The notes beneath the pieces are model-generated. The model was not told the origin of the DNA. It worked only from the letters and a program-made list of their open reading frames with translations, and made no database searches. A stretch of 64,000 nucleotides of DNA. Source: Serripes groenlandicus (lineage: Eukaryota; Mollusca; Bivalvia; Cardiida; Cardiidae). The stretch lies in NCBI GenBank assembly GCA_031761405.1, contig JASEVX010000005.1, positions 33,050,869 through 33,114,868 of the forward strand, read 5' to 3'. Positions 33,287 to 44,824 of this stretch are shown here, one piece after another. The translations under genes and the position numbers were made by a program. Position 1 is the stretch's first letter. Every line of letters starts with the position of its first letter.

Positions 33287-33600
33287 TTGGTTTGTCGTCA
33301 GAAGACATGATGACGGGTGCCACATATGGAGCACTCACTCATCCGGAACACCTGATCTCACCATCGATTTTTATAAAGTTTTATGGTGTGTGTTTTTTTT
33401 CATGTCTTTTATTTTCCCGTATCGTCCGGACTCTCATTTGTTTAGAGCTTGTGTTTTGTTCACGTGGTACGTGTGTATCTCTTTGTTCTCTTTAGACGAT
33501 GTTTTATCTATTGAGTGTGCGTTACGGTGTCACTTTTTCAACACATGGCATATGTTTGGAGAATATATTTAAATTGGTTCTGGTATATTTGGCTGTACCT
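33287..33600 (+). mobile_element. Retroelement 3' UTR remnant
   Basis: It contains GGTGCCACATATGGAGCACT, CATCCGGAACACCTGATCTC, TGTCTTTTATTTTCCCGTAT and CTCTTTAGACGATGTTTTAT. It matches the minus strand of 27820-28230 with the unoccupied MITE site. Confidence 0.55.
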
Positions 33601-33791
33601 GAATTAATGTTGAAAATTACGGCAAAGTCAAAATTTGAGAAAAATCATATTTTTAATGAGTTTCCATTTATTTATGATGTTGATATTTATGATATATGCT
33701 TGAATTGTGACATCACAATTAAAACATTTAATTAAGTGTTGACATGCCATCATATGACATTTACAGGCGATATGGATGACAGAGCTGTGCA

Positions 33792-33798
<7 letters not shown>

Positions 33799-33824
<26 letters not shown>
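33799..33824 (+). repeat. (CA)n microsatellite
   Basis: About 13 perfect AC dinucleotides after GTGCAG and before ATCGTATTGC. Confidence 0.95.
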
Positions 33825-33826
<2 letters not shown>

Positions 33827-33829
33827 CGT

Positions 33830-35850
33830 ATTGCATGCTAGCAATATATGAAAAGTTGTTTGCAAAGATCTGGCATTCATATCGACTGTAAATGGAATAT
33901 GGTTGAATACTTACATTTACATCCCATACACATTTTAACAAATTTCGCGCAATTAATCTGGTTTAAATTAAAACAAATCACCAACTATCGGAGGCATTCC
34001 CGAGGATGAAACAGCCTTCGTGATGGGCGGGGGATCAACGTCACCATCGGTGTTAATTCATGACGTCATAAATAAATAATCACTGTCAGAGACGGCTGGC
34101 CGTCAATGTTGCCATGGCATGGCATATATACTCCTTTGAATGACATAACTCTCAAGCTGGGCGTCAATGGGGCCATGCCAAATGTAAATATTACACACAT
34201 GAACATAGATATATGTATTTAATGGATTTATGGTACTGCAAGGTAGTCATATGATAAATATCAATATAGTATTGTAATTGTTTATTTTTACATCAAACAA
34301 ATGTATGCTAATTTCAGTAATTTGCGAAAATGAAATGAATTATGGAACAAAATTTCATAAATATAATTTTTGGTGGCGTACTTTCATACTATGTTTATCC
34401 TCCGCTTTAGCAAAAAGTGGGCGCTTTAGCAAAAAGTGGGGTAACTAAATATAAATGTGGGTTTGTTTGTCTGTTAAAAGCAATACATTCATTTACTGAC
34501 CAAAGTCACCCATCTGCCATGGGAATGCCAATGATTTTGCAATGTATGCATATCCCATAGCTCTCATGGATGTTTTAGGTCAAATGCGATTAATAATTAG
34601 TAAGGTCAGTTCTATTTACCAGCAAAAATTCCCCGAATGGGGCCCCGTACCCGTCCCCCAGGGCTACCACACCCTCATTTATTCTTTAGGATATACATAT
34701 CCTCTCCCAGTGATGTTTCGTACAAAACTTGGTAAAATGCCATGAGCTAAATTGTATAAATGTATTGAAGGAAAAGTTTTCAGTGCCATCAGTACTTTGA
34801 TTTTTCACTAAAAACATGGGGGTAGGCTATATCAGTTGGAAAAATCTTGGCATGTCCAATTACTGACATACCTAAGTTTTTTATTAATGATGAACAAATA
34901 TTCAAAGATGTTTTTTAAGCAAGAAATTTTCTAGTACTCAAATATATAATTAGCTTTCTTCAACGTTGAACTCGAAACGTTAAAATTGAAAAAGCGCATT
35001 TTTGACAAAAACATGCCCAATATTTTTTTCGTTGTGTTTTCTAGATGTGTACTCCCCATATAAAATTGACATATAAACATATGGCTTTCATTTAATCCAT
35101 GAACTGTTGTTAAAATATGTTGTTCTGTAAAGTTATTGTTATTAAATCTTTTTTCGATCTTGTAGTTTGATAAATTGACAAATTCCTCAAAATTGACAGG
35201 AAATAAAATATTTTTTGGAAAATAATTGCTGATAGGATATCCAGGAAATGATGCTTTTGATAAATAATGGAGAAAAATTCAAATCTGGCGTGGGCCGAAA
35301 TGCCTATATACGTACACCATCTCCTTTCAATGAGCTCTCCGTTCAAAGCGATGCTGAAACTGAACTTGTGCCTAGTTTTATCATGGTTCATACAGATCAA
35401 AGAAAAAAAAATCAGACACTTTTCAAGCAGTTTCCCTGTTGTTTTTCAAGCACATTTCGGACATTTTTTCCATATTGCGGTGATGATCCGCATCCCGGCA
35501 TCCCAACAGAAACGGTGTACGTACAGCTCTTTATTCCATAAAAAAAAACTATGCCCAACTTTGAGTATAATAATTAGCAATCTAAGAGTACTATATAGTT
35601 TATGTACAGTACATCTAACTAGCATATTTCCATTTACAACAGGAAAAAAATAGAAATATCAAAAGACATGTGATTGATTCTATTTTCTTTACTCTAACCA
35701 AATGAGTTAAATGTCATTAAATATCGTTTCGTTCAAGGGAAAAGAGTCCATCTGTGTCTTAAAGTAGACGAGTACTGCGGCATTTGTAAGGTAGCTGTGC
35801 CTTGTTTCACATCATATATTCTGTTGGACATCTTCTTTCCCGCATATTCC
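33830..35850. other. Spacer 3' of the caspase-like gene
   Basis: AT-rich. GACGGCTGGCCGTCAATG and GGGCGTCAATGGGGCCATG near 34095-34180 are loosely repeated. Plus-strand open frames near 35248-35653 show no recognisable motif. The 3' UTR of the caspase-like gene should lie just below 35857, but no AATAAA on the minus strand close to the stop could be fixed with confidence. Confidence 0.4.
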
Positions 35851-35856
35851 AGGATT

Positions 35857-37065
35857 TCATTTATTGTACATTTTTTTACAAAGCTTAGTTAAATCGTCAC
35901 AGAATTGGCGAGCAAAGAGTGACCCATAATTATCCATAACATGTGCTACATATCCTGGACAAGTGGAATGTGCGACAACCATGTCCGCTAATTCTGGGAC
36001 AGGTTTCATCCCGCGTCTCTCACGATCGTGGAAGTCAATGGCCATTACCGGTCCCCGCATGCTCTCAAAATATGAAGGCATACCTGAGGCATCCTGAGCC
36101 CCCGCTCCCTCACTTCCGTTGCGTTTAGTCTGGTCCGGGGCAACCACTGTCTGCTGCCCAATTAATCCAGACATGCCTTCACTGCCCCGGCACACATCCA
36201 TAATGAACAGCTTAGGCTTATTAGCCAGAGTTGGGCACTTAAGAGAAGTAAAACAATGCAGTATGTCTTCCTGTAAGACACATTTGTTATCTGCTCCCAC
36301 TACACTGTCTTTTGTTCCATGCGAAGCAATAAATACCACAAGGGCATCGTATTTACTGTGGTCGAGAGCAGCTATTTCATTTAATACCTCCATCATTCCT
36401 TTTGCCGTCAGATTTTCATAAAGATGGCATTGGAAATGAAGTGGCTCGAAGGTATTGCGGATTATGTTGATGTCTTCCTTCGTTTCAAATTCTTTTTTAC
36501 CTGAAAAAATCCCATTGAATATGGCAAGACACATGCCTCTTACTTCGGAGTTCATCCTATAGTACACTGGGATTCCCGGTGAATCCTCAGCCACCACTGA
36601 CACCTGACATGAGGCAGTCACCTCCAGTTTCTCTAGGCCTTCTACGACGTCAATGAGCTCCGTCTTTGCTAAATGTGTGGGCTTCTCAAATTTCACTTCT
36701 TTGGGCCACCAGGCTGGCTTATTTTTTTCTATGTACCGAGTTTTTCCGGTATAGTCCTCTTTCTTCAAATGTTCAAAAACTTGTTTCCTCATTCTCTGGA
36801 CATTCCTATCGGGTTCAGATAATACTTGTCTTCTCGGCAAATTTTTCTTTGGTTCTTTGGCACAAAGTGCATTCAGTTTGTCTAACGGAGCATTTTTCAG
36901 CACTAGCTTTAGTTCACATTTCTTCAGACTGTTGGGTTTCTGAAAAGTGATTTGTTGGGGCCACCACTTTGGGCACTGCTCCTCCCTGTATAAAGGGATA
37001 CCCCTCTCTTGTTCGATACGAATGAGCTCCGACAATTGGGATCTTAGCTCCGTCGCCGTAGAGAC
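35857..37065 (-). CDS. Caspase-like C14 protease, complete terminal exon
   Basis: This single exon of 402 codons starts at a strong acceptor (TTTGTCTTCCCTTCAG/GTCTCT); no ATG fits, so upstream exons are missing from the call. Residues ~31-58 and ~116-143 are two WWP repeats ('P.WWP..(I/V).F.KP..L.K.EL'). The p20 region follows with VVFIASHGTKDSVVGAD (His ~249) and KPKLFIMDVCRGSEG (Cys ~292). The p10 region is PELADMVVAHSTCPGYV with DNYGSLFARQF. His, Cys and the SxxPGY loop are caspase landmarks. The usual QACRG is DVCRG. Neither the p20 'RxGTxxD' arginine nor the p10 'SWR' arginine is present, so cleavage after Asp is doubtful. No CARD or DED is visible. A role in innate immunity or cell death is plausible but unproven. 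Confidence 0.85.
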   Translation of the reverse strand, partial: VSTATELRSQLSELIRIEQERGIPLYREEQCPKWWPQQITFQKPNSLKKCELKLVLKNAPLDKLNALCAKEPKKNLPRRQVLSEPDRNVQRMRKQVFEHLKKEDYTGKTRYIEKNKPAWWPKEVKFEKPTHLAKTELIDVVEGLEKLEVTASCQVSVVAEDSPGIPVYYRMNSEVRGMCLAIFNGIFSGKKEFETKEDINIIRNTFEPLHFQCHLYENLTAKGMMEVLNEIAALDHSKYDALVVFIASHGTKDSVVGADNKCVLQEDILHCFTSLKCPTLANKPKLFIMDVCRGSEGMSGLIGQQTVVAPDQTKRNGSEGAGAQDASGMPSYFESMRGPVMAIDFHDRERRGMKPVPELADMVVAHSTCPGYVAHVMDNYGSLFARQFCDDLTKLCKKMYNK

Positions 37066-37781
37066 CTGAAGGGAAGACAAAGACTGGTCAATAACAAGTC
37101 ACACATTGATACAAAACTTTGCGCAATCGTCTTATTGAAGGGATAGTACCATGAGCCACCTTTTGTTTGAATCTTTCTATCAACGATTGCCATTTAGTGG
37201 GGTGCATGGGTCACGAGAATGAGGGTTCACACAGATCTGTTGCTTACTGCAACCACAGGGCCCAGCTATACATACACTTGCATAAGGCCATGTAAAAAAA
37301 ATAAGTTGGTTAGCATCCTTTCCTTCTCTATTTCTAGGGGCGGGCGGGAGGGTTTTTTTTTATTTTTTATTTTTTTTCAAGTGATTAACTATGGGATTCA
37401 TGCATGCTTTTGGGTAAACCATAATGATGTTGATGTAAATATACCTGGAACAGAAAGGGAACAAGCCTTGTGGCATTGAGGGTAAGCCGGCCTTTTAAGG
37501 GTTGAGAGCCTAGGGGTTGAGCCTGAGGTGGAGTCGAGTGCGGCGGCTTTTTTGAGAGTAGAACGACCCACAAGGTCTCCTCTAAGCACTAATGCTTTGC
37601 GCTGGCTTCACCAGACCTGCCTACCCCATTTTTTCCAGAAGGAGGAAGATGCCCTTCCAAAAAGCGTATTTTGAGGGGCTAAATCGTACAATTCAAATAA
37701 TTCATAAGAAGAATAGGTTGGCCGTCTCCAGCGTCGAAGAGTGCTGTAACCCCCCCCCCCCCCCCCCCCCCACTCCAAACG

Positions 37782-38831
37782 TCAAGGGGAATCGTGGAAG
37801 TCAATGGCCATTACCGGTCCCCGCATGCTCTCAAAATATGAAGGCATACCTGAGGCGTCCTGAGCCCCCGCTCCCTCACTTCCGTTGCGTTTAGTCTGGT
37901 CCGGGGCAACCACTGTCTGCTGCCCAATTAATCCAGACATGCCTTCACTGCCCCGGCACACATCCATAATGAACAGCTTAGGCTTATTAGCCAGAGTTGG
38001 GCACTTAAGAGAAGTAAAACAATGCTGTATGTCTTCCTGTAAGACACATTTGTTATCTGCTCCCACTACACTGTCTTTTGTTCCATGCGAAGCAATAAAT
38101 ACCACAAGGGCATCGTATTTACTGTGGTCGAGAGCAGCTATTTCATTTAATACCTCCATCATTCCTTTTGCCGTCAGATTTTCATAAAGATGGCATTGGA
38201 AATGAAGTGGCTCGAAGGTATTGCGGATTATGTTGATGTCTTCCTTCGTTTCAAATTCTTTTTTACCTGAAAAAATCCCATTGAATATGGCAAGACACAT
38301 GCCTCTTACTTCGGAGTTCATCCTATAGTACACTGGGATTCCCGGTGAATCCTCAGCCACCACTGACACCTGACATGAGGCAGTCACCTCCAGTTTCTCT
38401 AGGCCTTCTACGACGTCAATGAGCTCCGTCTTTGCTAAATGTGTGGGCTTCTCAAATTTCACTTCTTTGGGCCACCAGGCTGGCTTATTTTTTTCTATGT
38501 ACCGAGTTTTTCCGGTATAGTCCTCTTTCTTCAAATGTTCAAAAACTTGTTTCCTCATTCTCTGGACATTCCTATCGGGTTCAGATAATACTTGTCTTCT
38601 CGGCAAATTTTTCTTTGGTTCTTTGGCACAAAGTGCATTCAGTTTGTCTAACGGAGCATTTTTCAGCACTAGCTTTAGTTCACATTTCTTCAGACTGTTG
38701 GGTTTCTGAAAAGTGATTTGTTGGGGCCACCACTTTGGGCACTGCTCCTCCCTGTATAAAGGGATACCCCTCTCTTGTTCGATACGAATGAGCTCCGACA
38801 ATTGGGATCTTAGCTCCGTCGCCGTAGAGAC
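37782..38831 (-). CDS. Caspase-like copy 2, truncated before p10
   Basis: It has the same acceptor, WWP repeats, SHG and DVCRG motifs as the full copy, then ends IDFHDSP-stop where the tandem junction cuts in. The p10 part, with the second half of the substrate pocket, is absent. The clearest coding change is Leu to Gln in EDIQHCFTSL (a T/A change near 38025). Translated alone it would give a p20-only protein of about 349 residues from the exon start. It may be a decoy, a non-functional remnant, or an alternative terminal exon. Confidence 0.7.
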   Translation of the reverse strand, partial: VSTATELRSQLSELIRIEQERGIPLYREEQCPKWWPQQITFQKPNSLKKCELKLVLKNAPLDKLNALCAKEPKKNLPRRQVLSEPDRNVQRMRKQVFEHLKKEDYTGKTRYIEKNKPAWWPKEVKFEKPTHLAKTELIDVVEGLEKLEVTASCQVSVVAEDSPGIPVYYRMNSEVRGMCLAIFNGIFSGKKEFETKEDINIIRNTFEPLHFQCHLYENLTAKGMMEVLNEIAALDHSKYDALVVFIASHGTKDSVVGADNKCVLQEDIQHCFTSLKCPTLANKPKLFIMDVCRGSEGMSGLIGQQTVVAPDQTKRNGSEGAGAQDASGMPSYFESMRGPVMAIDFHDSP

Positions 38832-39553
38832 CTGAAGGGAAGACAAAGACTGGTCAATAACAAGTCACACATTGATACAAAACTTTGCGCAATCGTCTTA
38901 TTGAAGGGATAGTACCATGAGCCACCTTTTGTTTGAATCTTTCTATCAACGATTGCCATTTAGTGGGGTGCATGGGTCACGAGAATGAGGGTTCACACAG
39001 ATCTGTTGCTTACTGCAACCACAGGGCCCAGCTATACATACACTTGCATAAGGCCATGTAAAAAAAATAAGTTGGTTAGCATCCTTTCCTTCTCTATTTC
39101 TAGGGGCGGGCGGGAGGGTTTTTTTTTATTTTTTATTTTTTTTCAAGTGATTAACTATGGGATTCATGCATGCTTTTGGGTAAACCATAATGATGTTGAT
39201 GTAAATATACCTGGAACAGAAAGGGAACAAGCCTTGTGGCATTGAGGGTAAGCCGGCCTTTTAAGGGTTGAGAGCCTAGGGGTTGAGCCTGAGGTGGAGT
39301 CGAGTGCGGCGGCTTTTTTTGAGAGTAGAACGACCCACAAGGTCTCCTCTAAGCACTAATGCTTTGTGCTGGCTTCACCAGACCTGCCTACCCCATTTTT
39401 TCCAGAAGGAGGAAGATGCCCTTCCAAAAAGCGTATTTTGAGGGGCTAAATCGTACAATTCAAATAATTCATAAGAAGAATAGGTTGGCCGTCTCCAGCG
39501 TCGAAGAGTGCTGTAACCCCCCCCCCCCCCCCCCCCCCCCCCCACTCCAATCG

Positions 39554-40603
39554 TCAAGGGGAATCGTGGAAGTCAATGGCCATTACCGGTCCCCGCATGC
39601 TCTCAAAATATGAAGGCATACCTGAGGCGTCCTGAGCCCCCGCTCCCTCACTTCCGTTGCGTTTAGTCTGGTCCGGGGCAACCACTGTCTGCTGCCCAAT
39701 TAATCCAGACATGCCTTCACTGCCCCGGCACACATCCATAATGAACAGCTTAGGCTTATTAGCCAGAGTTGGGCACTTAAGAGAAGTAAAACAATGCAGT
39801 ATGTCTTCCTGTAAGACACATTTGTTATCTGCTCCCACTACACTGTCTTTTGTTCCATGCGAAGCAATAAATACCACAAGGGCATCGTATTTACTGTGGT
39901 CGAGAGCAGCTATTTCATTTAATACCTCCATCATTCCTTTTGCCGTCAGATTTTCATAAAGATGGCATTGGAAATGAAGTGGCTCGAAGGTATTGCGGAT
40001 TATGTTGATGTCTTCCTTCGTTTCAAATTCTTTTTTACCTGAAAAAATCCCATTGAATATGGCAAGACACATGCCTCTTACTTCGGAGTTCATCCTATAG
40101 TACACTGGGATTCCCGGTGAATCCTCAGCCACCACTGACACCTGACATGAGGCAGTCACCTCCAGTTTCTCTAGGCCTTCTACGACGTCAATGAGCTCCG
40201 TCTTTGCTAAATGTGTGGGCTTCTCAAATTTCACTTCTTTGGGCCACCAGGCTGGCTTATTTTTTTCTATGTACCGAGTTTTTCCGGTATAGTCCTCTTT
40301 CTTCAAATGTTCAAAAACTTGTTTCCTCATTCTCTGGACATTCCTATCGGGTTCAGATAATACTTGTCTTCTCGGCAAATTTTTCTTTGGTTCTTTGGCA
40401 CAAAGTGCATTCAGTTTGTCTAACGGAGCATTTTTCAGCACTAGCTTTAGTTCACATTTCTTCAGACTGTTGGGTTTCTGAAAAGTGATTTGTTGGGGCC
40501 ACCACTTTGGGCACTGCTCCTCCCTGTATAAAGGGATACCCCTCTCTTGTTCGATACGAATGAGCTCCGACAATTGGGATCTTAGCTCCGTCGCCGTAGA
40601 GAC
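39554..40603 (-). CDS. Caspase-like copy 3, truncated before p10
   Basis: The reading frame matches the full copy over the shared region, with EDILHCFTSL, and has the same junction-encoded SP-stop tail. The upstream spacer differs from copy 1 by one extra T in a T run (GGCTTTTTTTGAGAG). Confidence 0.7.
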   Translation of the reverse strand, partial: VSTATELRSQLSELIRIEQERGIPLYREEQCPKWWPQQITFQKPNSLKKCELKLVLKNAPLDKLNALCAKEPKKNLPRRQVLSEPDRNVQRMRKQVFEHLKKEDYTGKTRYIEKNKPAWWPKEVKFEKPTHLAKTELIDVVEGLEKLEVTASCQVSVVAEDSPGIPVYYRMNSEVRGMCLAIFNGIFSGKKEFETKEDINIIRNTFEPLHFQCHLYENLTAKGMMEVLNEIAALDHSKYDALVVFIASHGTKDSVVGADNKCVLQEDILHCFTSLKCPTLANKPKLFIMDVCRGSEGMSGLIGQQTVVAPDQTKRNGSEGAGAQDASGMPSYFESMRGPVMAIDFHDSP

Positions 40604-41323
40604 CTGAAGGGAAGACAAAGACTGGTCAATAACAAGTCACACATTGATACAAAACTTTGCGCAATCGTCTTATTGAAGGGATAGTACCATGAGCCACCTT
40701 TTGTTTGAATCTTTCTATCAACGATTGCCATTTAGTGGGGTGCATGGGTCACGAGAATGAGGGTTCACACAGATCTGTTGCTTACTGCAACCACAGGGCC
40801 CAGCTATACATACACTTGCATAAGGCCATGTAAAAAAAATAAGTTGGTTAGCATCCTTTCCTTCTCTATTTCTAGGGGCGGGCGGGAGGGTTTTTTTTTA
40901 TTTTTTATTTTTTTTCAAGTGATTAACTATGGGATTCATGCATGCTTTTGGGTAAACCATAATGATGTTGATGTAAATATACCTGGAACAGAAAGGGAAC
41001 AAGCCTTGTGGCATTGAGGGTAAGCCGGCCTTTTAAGGGTTGAGAGCCTAGGGGTTGAGCCTGAGGTGGAGTCGAGTGCGGCGGCTTTTTTTGAGAGTAG
41101 AACGACCCACAAGGTCTCCTCTAAGCACTAATGCTTTGTGCTGGCTTCACCAGACCTGCCTACCCCATTTTTTCCAGAAGGAGGAAGATGCCCTTCCAAA
41201 AAGCGTATTTTGAGGGGCTAAATCGTACAATTCAAATAATTCATAAGAAGAATAGGTTGGCCGTCTCCAGCGTCGAAGAGTGCTGTAACCCCCCCCCCCC
41301 CCCCCCCCCCCCCACTCCAATCG

Positions 41324-42373
41324 TCAAGGGGAATCGTGGAAGTCAATGGCCATTACCGGTCCCCGCATGCTCTCAAAATATGAAGGCATACCTGAGGCGT
41401 CCTGAGCCCCCGCTCCCTCACTTCCGTTGCGTTTAGTCTGGTCCGGGGCAACCACTGTCTGCTGCCCAATTAATCCAGACATGCCTTCACTGCCCCGGCA
41501 CACATCCATAATGAACAGCTTAGGCTTATTAGCCAGAGTTGGGCACTTAAGAGAAGTAAAACAATGCAGTATGTCTTCCTGTAAGACACATTTGTTATCT
41601 GCTCCCACTACACTGTCTTTTGTTCCATGCGAAGCAATAAATACCACAAGGGCATCGTATTTACTGTGGTCGAGAGCAGCTATTTCATTTAATACCTCCA
41701 TCATTCCTTTTGCCGTCAGATTTTCATAAAGATGGCATTGGAAATGAAGTGGCTCGAAGGTATTGCGGATTATGTTGATGTCTTCCTTCGTTTCAAATTC
41801 TTTTTTACCTGAAAAAATCCCATTGAATATGGCAAGACACATGCCTCTTACTTCGGAGTTCATCCTATAGTACACTGGGATTCCCGGTGAATCCTCAGCC
41901 ACCACTGACACCTGACATGAGGCAGTCACCTCCAGTTTCTCTAGGCCTTCTACGACGTCAATGAGCTCCGTCTTTGCTAAATGTGTGGGCTTCTCAAATT
42001 TCACTTCTTTGGGCCACCAGGCTGGCTTATTTTTTTCTATGTACCGAGTTTTTCCGGTATAGTCCTCTTTCTTCAAATGTTCAAAAACTTGTTTCCTCAT
42101 TCTCTGGACATTCCTATCGGGTTCAGATAATACTTGTCTTCTCGGCAAATTTTTCTTTGGTTCTTTGGCACAAAGTGCATTCAGTTTGTCTAACGGAGCA
42201 TTTTTCAGCACTAGCTTTAGTTCACATTTCTTCAGACTGTTGGGTTTCTGAAAAGTGATTTGTTGGGGCCACCACTTTGGGCACTGCTCCTCCCTGTATA
42301 AAGGGATACCCCTCTCTTGTTCGATACGAATGAGCTCCGACAATTGGGATCTTAGCTCCGTCGCCGTAGAGAC
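41324..42373 (-). CDS. Caspase-like copy 4, truncated before p10
   Basis: I could find no coding difference from copy 3. His and Cys motifs are intact and p10 is missing. Its own downstream C tract (41289-41313) is 25 bases, which gives a G tract on the coding strand just past the stop. Confidence 0.7.
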   Translation of the reverse strand, partial: VSTATELRSQLSELIRIEQERGIPLYREEQCPKWWPQQITFQKPNSLKKCELKLVLKNAPLDKLNALCAKEPKKNLPRRQVLSEPDRNVQRMRKQVFEHLKKEDYTGKTRYIEKNKPAWWPKEVKFEKPTHLAKTELIDVVEGLEKLEVTASCQVSVVAEDSPGIPVYYRMNSEVRGMCLAIFNGIFSGKKEFETKEDINIIRNTFEPLHFQCHLYENLTAKGMMEVLNEIAALDHSKYDALVVFIASHGTKDSVVGADNKCVLQEDILHCFTSLKCPTLANKPKLFIMDVCRGSEGMSGLIGQQTVVAPDQTKRNGSEGAGAQDASGMPSYFESMRGPVMAIDFHDSP

Positions 42374-43092
42374 CTGAAGGGAAGACAAAGACTGGTCAAT
42401 AACAAGTCACACATTGATACAAAACTTTGCGCAATCGTCTTATTGAAGGGATAGTACCATGAGCCACCTTTTGTTTGAATCTTTCTATCAACGATTGCCA
42501 TTTAGTGGGGTGCATGGGTCACGAGAATGAGGGTTCACACAGATCTGTTGCTTACTGCAACCACAGGGCCCAGCTATACATACACTTGCATAAGGCCATG
42601 TAAAAAAAATAAGTTGGTTAGCATCCTTTCCTTCTCTATTTCTAGGGGCGGGCGGGAGGGTTTTTTTTTATTTTTTATTTTTTTTCAAGTGATTAACTAT
42701 GGGATTCATGCATGCTTTTGGGTAAACCATAATGATGTTGATGTAAATATACCTGGAACAGAAAGGGAACAAGCCTTGTGGCATTGAGGGTAAGCCGGCC
42801 TTTTAAGGGTTGAGAGCCTAGGGGTTGAGCCTGAGGTGGAGTCGAGTGCGGCGGCTTTTTTTGAGAGTAGAACGACCCACAAGGTCTCCTCTAAGCACTA
42901 ATGCTTTGTGCTGGCTTCACCAGACCTGCCTACCCCATTTTTTCCAGAAGGAGGAAGATGCCCTTCCAAAAAGCGTATTTTGAGGGGCTAAATCGTACAA
43001 TTCAAATAATTCATAAGAAGAATAGGTTGGCCGTCTCCAGCGTCGAAGAGTGCTGTAACCCCCCCCCCCCCCCCCCCCCCCCACTCCAATCG

Positions 43093-44142
43093 TCAAGGGG
43101 AATCGTGGAAGTCAATGGCCATTACCGGTCCCCGCATGCTCTCAAAATATGAAGGCATACCTGAGGCGTCCTGAGCCCCCGCTCCCTCACTTCCGTTGCG
43201 TTTAGTCTGGTCCGGGGCAACCACTGTCTGCTGCCCAATTAATCCAGACATGCCTTCACTGCCCCGGCACACATCCATAATGAACAGCTTAGGCTTATTA
43301 GCCAGAGTTGGGCACTTAAGAGAAGTAAAACAATGCAGTATGTCTTCCTGTAAGACACATTTGTTATCTGCTCCCACTACACTGTCTTTTGTTCCATGCG
43401 AAGCAATAAATACCACAAGGGCATCGTATTTACTGTGGTCGAGAGCAGCTATTTCATTTAATACCTCCATCATTCCTTTTGCCGTCAGATTTTCATAAAG
43501 ATGGCATTGGAAATGAAGTGGCTCGAAGGTATTGCGGATTATGTTGATGTCTTCCTTCGTTTCAAATTCTTTTTTACCTGAAAAAATCCCATTGAATATG
43601 GCAAGACACATGCCTCTTACTTCGGAGTTCATCCTATAGTACACTGGGATTCCCGGTGAATCCTCAGCCACCACTGACACCTGACATGAGGCAGTCACCT
43701 CCAGTTTCTCTAGGCCTTCTACGACGTCAATGAGCTCCGTCTTTGCTAAATGTGTGGGCTTCTCAAATTTCACTTCTTTGGGCCACCAGGCTGGCTTATT
43801 TTTTTCTATGTACCGAGTTTTTCCGGTATAGTCCTCTTTCTTCAAATGTTCAAAAACTTGTTTCCTCATTCTCTGGACATTCCTATCGGGTTCAGATAAT
43901 ACTTGTCTTCTCGGCAAATTTTTCTTTGGTTCTTTGGCACAAAGTGCATTCAGTTTGTCTAACGGAGCATTTTTCAGCACTAGCTTTAGTTCACATTTCT
44001 TCAGACTGTTGGGTTTCTGAAAAGTGATTTGTTGGGGCCACCACTTTGGGCACTGCTCCTCCCTGTATAAAGGGATACCCCTCTCTTGTTCGATACGAAT
44101 GAGCTCCGACAATTGGGATCTTAGCTCCGTCGCCGTAGAGAC
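43093..44142 (-). CDS. Caspase-like copy 5, truncated before p10
   Basis: This is the most upstream copy relative to the gene's transcription direction. It is followed upstream by the longest C tract (33 bases) and then unique DNA. Its coding content equals copies 3 and 4. Its acceptor is the first one a transcript starting near 45.5 kb would meet. Confidence 0.7.
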   Translation of the reverse strand, partial: VSTATELRSQLSELIRIEQERGIPLYREEQCPKWWPQQITFQKPNSLKKCELKLVLKNAPLDKLNALCAKEPKKNLPRRQVLSEPDRNVQRMRKQVFEHLKKEDYTGKTRYIEKNKPAWWPKEVKFEKPTHLAKTELIDVVEGLEKLEVTASCQVSVVAEDSPGIPVYYRMNSEVRGMCLAIFNGIFSGKKEFETKEDINIIRNTFEPLHFQCHLYENLTAKGMMEVLNEIAALDHSKYDALVVFIASHGTKDSVVGADNKCVLQEDILHCFTSLKCPTLANKPKLFIMDVCRGSEGMSGLIGQQTVVAPDQTKRNGSEGAGAQDASGMPSYFESMRGPVMAIDFHDSP

Positions 44143-44824
44143 CTGAAGGGAAGACAAAGACTGGTCAATAACAAGTCACACATTGATACAAAACTTTGCG
44201 CAATCGTCTTATTGAAGGGATAGTACCATGAGCCACCTTTTGTTTGAATCTTTCTATCAACGATTGCCATTTAGTGGGGTGCATGGGTCACGAGAATGAG
44301 GGTTCACACAGATCTGTTGCTTACTGCAACCACAGGGCCCAGCTATACATACACTTGCATAAGGCCATGTAAAAAAAATAAGTTGGTTAGCATCCTTTCC
44401 TTCTCTATTTCTAGGGGCGGGCGGGAGGGTTTTTTTTTATTTTTTATTTTTTTTCAAGTGATTAACTATGGGATTCATGCATGCTTTTGGGTAAACCATA
44501 ATGATGTTGATGTAAATATACCTGGAACAGAAAGGGAACAAGCCTTGTGGCATTGAGGGTAAGCCGGCCTTTTAAGGGTTGAGAGCCTAGGGGTTGAGCC
44601 TGAGGTGGAGTCGAGTGCGGCGGCTTTTTTTGAGAGTAGAACGACCCACAAGGTCTCCTCTAAGCACTAATGCTTTGTGCTGGCTTCACCAGACCTGCCT
44701 ACCCCATTTTTTCCAGAAGGAGGAAGATGCCCTTCCAAAAAGCGTATTTTGAGGGGCTAAATCGTACAATTCAAATAATTCATAAGAAGAATAGGTTGGC
44801 CGTCTCCAGCGTCGAAGAGTGCTG

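Noticed and set aside
37078..37080. TTG as start codon of the caspase-like protein
   Set aside because: The TTG lies within the polypyrimidine tract of a strong splice acceptor (CTTTGTCTTCCCTTCAG). The exon is better read as starting at GTCTCT.
37398..37589. Minus-strand frame RSTLKKAAALDSTSGSTPRL upstream of the caspase exon, with a CCAG/GTATAT donor
   Set aside because: It looked like a first exon in copy 1, but copies 2-5 have an extra T in the run at this point, which breaks the frame, and there is no ATG.
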